DNA of 6,542 bases from Lachnospiraceae bacterium UBA3332. GTDB taxonomy: Bacteria; Bacillota; Clostridia; Lachnospirales; Lachnospiraceae. The position numbers and the translations under genes were made by a program. Positions 1-6,309 of the stretch are shown piece after piece (position 1 is the first letter of the stretch; each line of letters begins with the position of its first letter). The stretch spans positions 2,100-8,641 of the forward strand of contig DERU01000076.1 in NCBI GenBank assembly GCA_002361095.1. The letters are read 5' to 3'. The notes below the pieces were generated by a model. That model was given only the letters and a program-made list of their open reading frames with translations. It searched no databases and was not told the origin of the DNA.

Positions 1-888
1 CTTTTGAAGGCAAACCATACCAGCCAGAAATACCGTCTGGAGACGGAGATCGCAAAAAATTACCCGCTGAAGATTACCGCCTTGAAGGAGCGGATTGCAG
101 GACTTAGGGTAGATGCTAAGATGGTGGAGCCGCTTTTTGACAAAGGGCAGGAAAAAGACCAGTTCTCCATGACAATCGGCGGGAAAACCTATACGGACCG
201 GAAGGAGGCGGGGACGGCGCTCATTGCCGCCTGTGCCGGGTTAAAGACAGCGGGGGTGGACGGGCAGGTGGGGGAGTTTTGCGGTTTCGGATTATATGCT
301 GGTTTTGACAGTTTCAGCTTCCTTTTCCAGCTAAAGATTAAGGGAAAGTGCAGCTACCAGATTGAAATGGGGAACGACCCTTTAGGCAACCTGCAGCGTA
401 TCAACAATGCCCTTCTGGGGATTGGAGGGAAACTGGCGGAGGCGGAATTACAATTAAAAACCGTGCAGCAGCAGCTTGCCACGGCAAAAGAGGAAGTGGG
501 GAAACCCTTTGCAAAGGAAGCGGAGCTTTCGGAGAAAATGGGGCGCCTTTCTGAATTAAATGCGTTGTTAAATATGGACGAAAAGGACCCGTCGGAAGCA
601 CTTAGCATGGACGATAACGGTATGCCAGAGGAATTGGATGTGGATGGTGGCGGGGGCGACAAAGAGATGGCAGACTGTCCGAGAAGGGCAGAGCCTTTTG
701 CTGGACGGGTGCGTATGGGTACAAAGCCGGAGGAGATAAAAAACGCAGAGGTGATTAAAGATAGAAAGGCAGAGGAAAAAGGGAAGAAACCTTCTGTGCT
801 GAATAAACTGAAAGATACGAAAGAAAGGATTGCCGAAAATCAAAGAAACAAGCAGCGGACAGGAAAGAAAAAAGGACAGGAACTATAA
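1..888 (+). CDS. C-terminal part of a large SNF2-type helicase/methylase protein of conjugative elements (5' end outside window)
   Basis: The frame is open to the left edge, so this is the last 295 codons of a longer gene; the TTG at position 4 is not taken as a start. From memory of the family, the segment matches the region after the helicase motifs in the giant (often over 2000 residues) SNF2/DEAD helicase-methylase proteins of Clostridial conjugative elements. The signs are a KANHxSQKYxLE start, a FSMTIGGKxYTDRKEAG stretch near 163-210, a GxFDSFSxxFQLKIKG-like strand region near 295-345, a coiled-coil segment about 400-570 and the hallmark LNALLNMDEKD at about 556-588. No catalytic motif lies in the visible part, so helicase activity is inferred from family membership alone. 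An acidic, glycine-rich linker follows, then a lysine-rich tail containing KKPSVLNKL (784-810) and ending in GQEL. The SVL tail recurs in two downstream proteins. The role is probably DNA processing or protection during transfer; the exact function of the family is not established to my knowledge. Confidence 0.85.
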   Translation, partial: LLKANHTSQKYRLETEIAKNYPLKITALKERIAGLRVDAKMVEPLFDKGQEKDQFSMTIGGKTYTDRKEAGTALIAACAGLKTAGVDGQVGEFCGFGLYAGFDSFSFLFQLKIKGKCSYQIEMGNDPLGNLQRINNALLGIGGKLAEAELQLKTVQQQLATAKEEVGKPFAKEAELSEKMGRLSELNALLNMDEKDPSEALSMDDNGMPEELDVDGGGGDKEMADCPRRAEPFAGRVRMGTKPEEIKNAEVIKDRKAEEKGKKPSVLNKLKDTKERIAENQRNKQRTGKKKGQEL

Positions 889-1093
889 ACAACAGCCATG
901 CCGCCAAGAGGGCCGGGATGGTATTTTTTATGCGGATGGCCGGGAAAGATACAGGGAATTATCCCGGCTGTCTATTTTGCTGTAAGCAGTGTGCGTATGG
1001 GAATGTATGCGATTTCTTTTATGGAATGGAAGAGATAACAGGGATGTGGTTTTATTTGTGCGTCTGGCAGGGAATGGAGGGGATGGATCACTT
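889..1093 (+). other. 205-base gap with overlapping small frames, no confident gene
   Basis: This is the only large gap inside an otherwise coupled operon. Three forward frames each hold something. One frame has a 46-codon ORF (898-1038) with no good ribosome site and a hydrophobic, Trp/Tyr/Phe-rich product. A second has the 61-codon ORF listed separately (918-1103). The third is the frame of the downstream 1210-residue gene; it is open from 812 apart from a single TAA at 983-985 and reads protein-like on both sides of it (FYADGRERYRELSRLSILL before the stop). A perfect 7-bp inverted repeat, GCCGGGA/TCCCGGC (939-945 and 962-968), surrounds a smaller alternative GGGA-ATTA-TCCC hairpin (954-965). 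No clear promoter was seen. The region may be a decayed small gene or a spacer with regulatory structure. Confidence 0.5.
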
Positions 1094-1103
1094 ATGGCAG
1101 TAA
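918..1103 (+). CDS. Possible small Cys/aromatic-rich protein, 61 aa
   Basis: The ATG at 918 has AGAGGG (907-912) five bases upstream, a plausible though weak ribosome-binding site. The 61-residue product is rich in Cys, Met, Trp and Phe, with a cluster GCLFCCKQC about one third in and another Cys a few residues later. This could bind metal or could be chance. The frame ends at TAA 1101-1103, overlapping the start of the 1210-residue gene by ten bases, an arrangement consistent with translational coupling. Against it, the composition is odd, I recognise no family, and two other frames in the same bases also look partly coding. It is listed as a candidate only. Confidence 0.22.
   Translation: MVFFMRMAGKDTGNYPGCLFCCKQCAYGNVCDFFYGMEEITGMWFYLCVWQGMEGMDHLWQ
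1076..1082 (+). promoter_or_regulatory. Ribosome-binding site GGAGGGG deciding the start at 1094
   Basis: GGAGGGG lies 11 bases before the ATG at 1094. It supports that start rather than the GTG at 989, which would add 35 residues not resembling any ArdC N-terminus. Known ArdC-like proteins of this group begin a few residues before a xxEITxRLExG stretch, as the product from 1094 does (MAVKREEQMKEITKRLEDG). The ATG at 1118 has only a weak purine run before it. Confidence 0.7.
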
Positions 1104-4100
1104 AACGGGAAGAGCAGATGAAAGAAATTACCAAACGGCTTGAAGATGGCGTCCGGGAAATGTTTACTTCGGAAAACTATAAAACGTACCTGAAAACCTT
1201 GTCGCAGTTTCATAATTACAGCTTTAACAATACCATGCTGATCGCCATGCAGAAGCCGGATGCGACACTGGTAACTGGCTACAGTACCTGGAACAAGAAA
1301 TTTAACCGTCATGTGAGACGCGGGGAAAAGGGCATCCAGATCATTGCCCCTGTGCCGGTCAGGAAGAAAGAGGAGACAGTGAAATTTGACCCGGAGACAA
1401 ATGAGCCGGTACTGCGCCCGGACGGACAGCCGGAAATGGAGGAAACCGAACATATCATCCCCCGCTTCCGTGTGGCAACGGTGTTTGACATTTCGCAGAC
1501 GGATGGTGACCCGCTTCCGGGGCTTGATACGCCGGAACTGGCGGGGAATGTAGAAAATTTCCCTGTCTTTATGGAGGCGGTTCGGATGGTGTCCCCGGTC
1601 CCCATGCGGTATGCGCGGATTAAAGGGGAAGCGAAAGGGTATTACGACAATGCAGAAAAAGAGATTGTGATCCGGGACGGTATGAGTGAGAGGCATACCA
1701 TGAAAACGGCTGTCTATGAGGTTACCCATGCCATGTGCCACGACCGGGACATCATGGAGGAACTTGGGGAGAAGAAAAACCAGATGACCAGGGAGGTGGA
1801 AGCGGAGTCGGTTGCGTTCACAGTCTGCAGTTTTTTTGGACTGGATACTTCAGACTACTCTTTTCCCTATATAGCCGGGTGGTCCGGAAGCATGGAGATG
1901 AAAGAACTGCGCTCTTCCATGGAGTTTATCAGGAAAACGGCGGGCTTACTTATTGATGGCATAACAGAGAACATAGAGAAACTGCAGAAAGAGAAGGAGG
2001 CCATGCGGGAGCTTGTGGAAGATGACCTGGTATTCCAAGTTGCCTTTTTGGGTGAACAGGCAAGGCGGTTTTACCTTGTGGACAATGTAGGGCGGGTGGA
2101 TTTTTTAAGGCTGTTACACACATTTGCAGGCCAAAAGGGAGGAAATAAAAACCCGGAGCAGTTTTTAAGAGAACATGGAGTGCACTTGGATTTATGGAAG
2201 GAGTTTGAGAACCCGGGGGAAGAGGAGGATATGCCGCAGTTTTATGACGTCCTGTACATGGACAAGGGACATATCGTGGATGCGTCAACATCCCCCACGC
2301 TAATACGGGTGGAAGCTATAATCAGCCGTGCAGAATACGGACATACGGCCCTTGGCAGGGAGGCACATAACCTGGCCGTCCGCCATGCCTATAAGCTGGA
2401 TGATTTGAGAAAGACAAAGAAACTTATTGTAGATATGGTACATGCAGCAGAAAATCCGGGGGCCGAGAACATGCAGGAGGTTATGGAGGCTGCGCAGGCA
2501 GAGATTGATGCTTTACCAGATAACAAAGTTGGCATGCTGCAGATGCATGAGTTTGGCTTCCGTAATGATTCGATACTGCCGCTCACCATGGAGCGGGCGG
2601 CGGCGCTGTACCATGCAGGATTTCTTATTTATAACCTGCACAAAGATGGAAATTTTGTCCAGATGCATACGGAGACGGATATTTTAAAGGCAGAGGGGAT
2701 GTTTGGCGTTGACAAAGCGGCATGGGAGAACCATATGGCGGCACAATCCGTGCGGGAGGAAAAGCAGGAGGAAAGGAACATGCAGAAAGAAACGGTTACG
2801 GAAGTTGGAAAAACACAGGCAGGGACGGTTCCGGAAAAGGGCACTTTGCAGGAGACATCCAAAGAGAGAATAAGGGAGGATTATCAGGAGGTAGAAATTT
2901 TCGGGGTCCCGGCATTGTTTTCCAATGGAAGAATAGCAGAAAAGGACGTACCGGAAGGATTCTGCCGTTATGACCTGCGGGGGTCTGACTATGATCCCAG
3001 CGATCCCATTGCGGTGGAGAACCGTGTAGCATTCAACCACGCAGGGACACTTCTTGCTGCATATCCGATTCCCATACCGGAAAGAGGATTCCTTAACTTA
3101 GGGGAAGAATTGAATTTTACAGGCGGTATCTCCACGCCGGGGCAGTTTCGGGAATCCCTTGCCGGGTTCGATTTTTCCGTACTGGAAGAAAAAATGCAGG
3201 ATGCCATCATCCACGCCAATGAAGAACTTCTCTATACCGGTACAGCCGACCGCTATGCTATATTTCAAATCGACGAAAATGGGAAAGGCCGCGGGTACCT
3301 GTTCCTCCATATGGATTTCATACAGGAGAAAGGGATGGAAGTGGAGGGCGGTGATTATTCGCTGGTTTACGGCGGAAGGCTTGGAGAACAGGAAAATTTG
3401 GATACTATCTATGAGAAATTCAACAACAGCCATCCGGAAGGCTATACCGGGCATTCCCTTTCCGTCAGTGACGTCGTGGTTATAAAACGTGGCGGGGAGG
3501 TGACGGCAAACTTTGTAGACCGTTTGGGATTTACCAAGCTGCCGGATTTCGTACACCAGAGGGAACAGCTTATAAAGAGAGGAGTGGTGCAGGATTTGGA
3601 GGAAAAAACATATCCGCCGCTTTACACACCGCCGTTTTCTTACGCAAAGGAGCATGGCGAGACAGATGATTACCGAGCATCCAGAGAGTTGAACCGGGAC
3701 TGTAAAAAGGCGGTGGAAGGGGCAATCCGGGAAAATTTTGACGGGATGCATCTGGCACATGACGCCGCAGATTTAGTCCTTGAAAAATATGGTGCAGAAC
3801 GGGTGGCATTCATTCTTGCCAATACGGTGCAGTATTTCGATTATGACGGGCGGTTTTCCAAGAGTACGAAAGAATGGGCAAAAAGTATTGGGATACCGGA
3901 CGCGATCGGATATGGGAGGGAGCAGAACGCAGAGTTTATCGTCACCAGCCATCCGGCTGTACTGGACGGTTTTATCGGCCTTGCAAGGGAAAATATGCGG
4001 GAACAGGAAATCAGGCAGGAGCCGGTTTTAGAAAATGTGCAGACGGAAGCAGGGCCGTCCATTACCTTTTATGCCGCAGAATATGCACTCACGCCCGTCC

Positions 4101-4726
4101 TTGGGGAATACCATGAGGGGCTTAAAACCGTGCAGGAGGCCATGAATATATACGATAAGCTGCCTGAAGGAAAGAAGTGCCTGAAAGGAATTGGTTTTTG
4201 CCTGGAGGACGGAAGCGATTATGCCGGAAGATGCGAATTAATGATGGCGGGACGGCTCCAGAAAGAATTTATCAATGACATTCCCCATTACAGGGACAGT
4301 CCGCTAGTCCAGAAAGCGATTGCGGATGCGGAAGAGATTCTTGCTGAACGGGAAGAACTTCGTAAACAGAGCCCGGAAAAAGAAACGGAGCCGCTACAGA
4401 CCGTCATTCCCCATAAAAGTTCCGTAACGCCACATCAAAACGAAGAAAAGAGTGCCCCTATACCGGAAGCGGATCAAGCGGGGACAGAAAAGGCGGAGAA
4501 GGGTCAAGCGGGGACGGATAAACCGAGGACGGATAAAAAAGCGGCAGTGCCGGAGAAAACGCCTGAAACGGCCCCGAAAACGAACAGGGATGCATCTGGT
4601 ATCAGCAAAAAGCAGTCCGTCCTAAATGCGCTGCGGGAGCGTCAGGCGAGACTGAAGGCACAGGAAAAGCAGGGGCAGGAAGAGAAGAAACCACGGGCGC
4701 ATGGAAAAGGGGGACAGGAATTATGA
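1094..4726 (+). CDS. ArdC-like polyvalent protein with zincin-like, YodL-like and DUF3849 domains, 1210 aa
   Basis: Residues about 8-135 match the ArdC N-terminal (DUF1738) ssDNA-binding region of antirestriction proteins, with FHNYSFNNTMLIAMQKPDA at 39-57 and VRRGEKGIQIIAP at 74-86. Residues about 155-290 match the metallopeptidase region that follows it, including EVEAESVAF and DTSDYSF..YIAGWS. The usual HEIAH zinc motif is YEVTH here (208-212), so the first zinc histidine is missing, while Glu209, His212 and the downstream glutamates remain. Residues about 480-548 resemble a DUF4316-type segment (tentative). Residues about 598-680 (EVEIFGVPALFSNGR..) resemble a large-polyvalent-protein-associated domain. 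Residues 719-822 are YodL-like (GHSLSVSDVVV), 842-968 are DUF3849 (YAKEHGETDDYRAS; SHPAVLDGF), and 988-1085 are another domain common in these elements (GEYHEGL; IPHYRDSPLVQKAIAD). Residues 1086-1170 form a charged linker, followed by a KKQSVLNAL tail ending GQEL. No signal peptide or membrane span is evident. ArdC proteins protect transferred DNA from restriction; the same role is inferred here. The stop overlaps the next ATG (ATGA). Confidence 0.88.
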   Translation: MAVKREEQMKEITKRLEDGVREMFTSENYKTYLKTLSQFHNYSFNNTMLIAMQKPDATLVTGYSTWNKKFNRHVRRGEKGIQIIAPVPVRKKEETVKFDPETNEPVLRPDGQPEMEETEHIIPRFRVATVFDISQTDGDPLPGLDTPELAGNVENFPVFMEAVRMVSPVPMRYARIKGEAKGYYDNAEKEIVIRDGMSERHTMKTAVYEVTHAMCHDRDIMEELGEKKNQMTREVEAESVAFTVCSFFGLDTSDYSFPYIAGWSGSMEMKELRSSMEFIRKTAGLLIDGITENIEKLQKEKEAMRELVEDDLVFQVAFLGEQARRFYLVDNVGRVDFLRLLHTFAGQKGGNKNPEQFLREHGVHLDLWKEFENPGEEEDMPQFYDVLYMDKGHIVDASTSPTLIRVEAIISRAEYGHTALGREAHNLAVRHAYKLDDLRKTKKLIVDMVHAAENPGAENMQEVMEAAQAEIDALPDNKVGMLQMHEFGFRNDSILPLTMERAAALYHAGFLIYNLHKDGNFVQMHTETDILKAEGMFGVDKAAWENHMAAQSVREEKQEERNMQKETVTEVGKTQAGTVPEKGTLQETSKERIREDYQEVEIFGVPALFSNGRIAEKDVPEGFCRYDLRGSDYDPSDPIAVENRVAFNHAGTLLAAYPIPIPERGFLNLGEELNFTGGISTPGQFRESLAGFDFSVLEEKMQDAIIHANEELLYTGTADRYAIFQIDENGKGRGYLFLHMDFIQEKGMEVEGGDYSLVYGGRLGEQENLDTIYEKFNNSHPEGYTGHSLSVSDVVVIKRGGEVTANFVDRLGFTKLPDFVHQREQLIKRGVVQDLEEKTYPPLYTPPFSYAKEHGETDDYRASRELNRDCKKAVEGAIRENFDGMHLAHDAADLVLEKYGAERVAFILANTVQYFDYDGRFSKSTKEWAKSIGIPDAIGYGREQNAEFIVTSHPAVLDGFIGLARENMREQEIRQEPVLENVQTEAGPSITFYAAEYALTPVLGEYHEGLKTVQEAMNIYDKLPEGKKCLKGIGFCLEDGSDYAGRCELMMAGRLQKEFINDIPHYRDSPLVQKAIADAEEILAEREELRKQSPEKETEPLQTVIPHKSSVTPHQNEEKSAPIPEADQAGTEKAEKGQAGTDKPRTDKKAAVPEKTPETAPKTNRDASGISKKQSVLNALRERQARLKAQEKQGQEEKKPRAHGKGGQEL
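4474..4537 (+). repeat. Short imperfect tandem repeats in the linker of the ArdC-like gene
   Basis: The 12-base TCAAGCGGGGAC occurs at 4474-4485 and 4504-4515 (period 30). GGACGGATAAA occurs at 4512-4522 and 4527-4537 (period 15). They encode QAGTEK/QAGTDK and TDKP/TDKK units in a Lys/Glu/Pro-rich linker, so they look like slippage in a disordered spacer rather than a mobile repeat. Confidence 0.7.
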
Positions 4727-4950
4727 TTCGGTTTGAAGAAGATGAGTATATGCTGTTAGCAATGTTTAAGAAGGAAAGCAGACAGGCGGCCATAGACGAC
4801 ATATACAGGGTTATTCCTTATATTGACGGGGATGAGGAAGTAACCGCTTTAATCAACGGCACACTGGAGAAGCTGCGCCTCCTTTCCGATGAAGCGTTTT
4901 TAAACTTAAACCTGGAAGCATACCAACAGGAACCGGAGGAGGATGAATAA
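4723..4950 (+). CDS. TTRAP-family (putative transposon-transfer assisting) small protein, 75 aa
   Basis: The product has the length and pattern of the TTRAP family found in Clostridial conjugative transposons. It has an N-terminal MIRFEEDEYMLLAMF, then a SRQAAIDDIYRVIPYI helix, a GDEEVTALINGTLEKL helix, a LSDEAFLNLNLEAY segment and an acidic end (QQEPEEDE). The protein is small, acidic, probably all-helical and cytoplasmic, with no membrane segment. The family name comes from its gene context; its molecular function is unknown. The start overlaps the stop of the ArdC-like gene as ATGA, with a purine-rich AAAAGGGGGACAGGA stretch just upstream, so translation is probably coupled. Its stop shares one base with the next start (TAATG). 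An upstream start is unlikely because the overlap geometry is typical of operons. Confidence 0.82.
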   Translation: MIRFEEDEYMLLAMFKKESRQAAIDDIYRVIPYIDGDEEVTALINGTLEKLRLLSDEAFLNLNLEAYQQEPEEDE

Positions 4951-5759
4951 TGGCCACCAGCCAATTTGCACTTTACCAGCTTAAAAACATTCCGGAGAAC
5001 CGGGAGAAGCATTTCTGCCCGTATCAGAAATTACAGGAAAAAGGCATAAAAGTACGGTGCGGGGATTATGAGCAGGTGTATATCGGGCGGATGCCGCCGA
5101 CAGAAACACCAGAGAATATCCGTAAACAGTTTGATACAAAAATGCCCCGGACCTGCAGGGGGCATTCCATCAGCGTCAGCGACGTACTGGTGCTAAACAA
5201 AGAAGGGGAGGTGACCTGTTATTACGTTGAGAAAACCGGGTTTACAGTGATTACCGGATTTATCCGGATTGATGCTTCCGATGTGCCTGTGTCCATCGAT
5301 ACCACAGGCTTCCATATCGAAGGGAAAGAAGGGAGCTGGCTTGCCTTTGACAGCGAGATAATTGACGGGAAGCTATTCTTCCTGATGGAGCATGAAAAAT
5401 ACGGAAGGGAAGTTGCCTGGGTGGTAGTGGACGAAAGCGGAAAATTAATCGTCGATAACGTATACAATGGCTTTGACCAGACAGTCACACAGCGGATCGA
5501 AGCGTACTTCCATCCCCCGAAGCCTGTCGGGGAATCGGCAAGGCAGGAGAAAACCTCTCCAGCAGATAGGCAAAAAGGTATAGGAAATAGCGGGGACAGG
5601 CCTGGTTCGGGGATAGACCGGGAACGAAAAGACACGGCCATTGACGGCAGAAAAAAGCCTGTATCCCCAAAAGGCAAAAGCGGCAGGCCGTCCGTGCTTG
5701 CCAAGTTACACCAGAAACAGGCGGAGATTGCAAAACGGAGCGGGAAGCCTGCGCCGTAG
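4950..5759 (+). CDS. YodL-domain protein of conjugative elements, 269 aa
   Basis: The ATG at 4950 overlaps the previous stop by one base and has a strong GGAGGAGG site (4936-4943) six bases upstream. Residues 5-106 form a YodL-like domain (FALYQLKN at the start, then GHSISVSDVLVL at 71-82 and VEKTGF at 93-98). It parallels residues 719-822 of the ArdC-like protein. Residues about 113-187 form a second domain often seen after YodL in such elements, with DTTGFHIEGKEGSW, FFLMEHEKYGREVAWVVVDESG and NVYNGF. A basic, low-complexity stretch (190-243) then leads to a GRPSVLAKL tail (245-253), the same motif that ends the two upstream large proteins. There are no catalytic residues that I can recognise, and no signal peptide or membrane helix. 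The domain is known mainly as an accessory module in mobile elements, so the role in transfer or host takeover is inferred. A terminator lies 44 bases after the stop. Confidence 0.82.
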   Translation: MATSQFALYQLKNIPENREKHFCPYQKLQEKGIKVRCGDYEQVYIGRMPPTETPENIRKQFDTKMPRTCRGHSISVSDVLVLNKEGEVTCYYVEKTGFTVITGFIRIDASDVPVSIDTTGFHIEGKEGSWLAFDSEIIDGKLFFLMEHEKYGREVAWVVVDESGKLIVDNVYNGFDQTVTQRIEAYFHPPKPVGESARQEKTSPADRQKGIGNSGDRPGSGIDRERKDTAIDGRKKPVSPKGKSGRPSVLAKLHQKQAEIAKRSGKPAP

Positions 5760-5803
5760 AGGGAGGCTGTAGAGAGCAGGAGCGCAAACGGAGACAGGAA
5801 GGA

Positions 5804-5841
5804 GAAGCGTCTGGCAATGGTGCCGGATGCTTCTTTTTTTT
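5804..5841 (+). terminator. Rho-independent terminator closing the operon
   Basis: A 13-bp stem (5804-5816 with 5821-5833; eleven Watson-Crick pairs and two G-U wobbles) carries a four-base ATGG loop and is followed by eight T residues (5834-5841). It sits 44 bases after the YodL-domain stop and so ends the helicase/ArdC/TTRAP/YodL transcript. Confidence 0.93.
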
Positions 5842-5866
5842 GTGTGCATTTTTGATCTGCATACAT

Positions 5867-5884
5867 ACTGTGAAAACAGTTTTT
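5867..5884 (+). repeat. Short hairpin ACTGT-GAAA-ACAGT followed by T run
   Basis: A perfect five-bp stem with a GAAA loop (5867-5880) is followed by TTTTT, counting the last stem base. It could be a weak backup terminator or part of an operator in the 171-base region before the next gene. The stem is short and AT-containing, so it may have no function. Confidence 0.3.
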
Positions 5885-5949
5885 GAATCATGGGCTGCTT
5901 TTTGTATATATCGCTTTGCATAAAACATTGCAGAAGTCCCTTTTCGGAA

Positions 5950-5978
5950 TTGTGTTCCCGCATAAAACAGCTTATAAT
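5950..5978 (+). promoter_or_regulatory. Probable sigma-A promoter for the downstream CxxC gene
   Basis: A perfect TATAAT lies at 5973-5978. Seventeen bases upstream is TTGTGT (5950-5955), which keeps the TTG core of the -35 consensus but no more. A start near 5985 would give a leader of about 28 bases with AAGGTGG (5994-6000) before the ATG at 6013. The position just after a strong terminator supports an independent transcript. Confidence 0.65.
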
Positions 5979-6012
5979 TGTAACGGTAGATCGAAGGTGG
6001 GGAATAGGAAAA

Positions 6013-6282
6013 ATGGGTGAAAAAGCGGATTGGCGGCTTCTAAATGATGTAGAATATTTACGGGACAAATGTCTGAATCCAACCGATGGGGAAGAAATAG
6101 CGAAACATGCACCTGAATTAAAAACATGTATATTCTGCTTTGAAAAGGTGCAGGACAGTTGTCATCAAAGATGGTTTGTGCCGGAGGACGTAAGCTGCTG
6201 TATCTGTGAAGAATGTTACCATGATTTCAAAACTATGTTTCATTTGAAAAAACTGGATGGCTGGGATATTGGATGGGATTAA
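6013..6282 (+). CDS. Small protein with two CxxC pairs, probable zinc-binding, 89 aa
   Basis: The ATG at 6013 was chosen over one at 5890 because a perfect -10 box (5973-5978) lies between them and a GG-rich ribosome site (AAGGTGG, 5994-6000) precedes 6013. The product starts MGEKADWRLLNDVEYLRDK and carries CIFC (39-42) and CICEEC (63-68), so C39/C42 with C65/C68 could form one zinc site of zinc-ribbon or treble-clef type. It ends with HDFKTMFHLKKLDGW. The layout (DWRLxNxxxYL, then CxFCxxxF, then CxxCxxDFKxMF) resembles a group of small uncharacterised proteins I recall from Lachnospiraceae genomes, but I have no name or function for it. It is cytoplasmic, with no membrane segment. It has its own promoter and is followed closely by the 76-residue gene. 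Confidence 0.8.
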   Translation: MGEKADWRLLNDVEYLRDKCLNPTDGEEIAKHAPELKTCIFCFEKVQDSCHQRWFVPEDVSCCICEECYHDFKTMFHLKKLDGWDIGWD

Positions 6283-6309
6283 ACCGCAAATTTCAGGAGA
6301 GCTTTTCTG

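Noticed and set aside
989..1093. GTG start at 989 giving a 1245-residue ArdC-like protein
   Set aside because: No good ribosome site was seen there, the extra 35 residues do not resemble ArdC N-termini, and GGAGGGG precedes the ATG at 1094.
1088..1741. Long open frame on the reverse strand (217 codons)
   Set aside because: It is antisense to the well-supported ArdC-like domain and its product is rich in His, Arg and Phe, as expected of a shadow frame.
3098..3760. Reverse-strand open frame of 220 codons
   Set aside because: It lies wholly antisense to the YodL-like and DUF3849 regions and has no recognisable motif.
4474..4537. Repeats considered as a CRISPR or iteron array
   Set aside because: There are only two copies of each unit, they are in frame inside a disordered linker, and there are no spacers of uniform size.
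5222..5866. Reverse-strand open frame of 214 codons covering the YodL gene end and terminator
   Set aside because: It is antisense to a recognised protein, crosses the terminator, and its Ser/Pro/Leu/Phe-rich product is typical of shadow frames.
5890..6012. Longer start (ATG 5890) for the CxxC protein
   Set aside because: It would place the perfect TATAAT and the ribosome site inside the coding region, and the extra 41 residues look non-coding.
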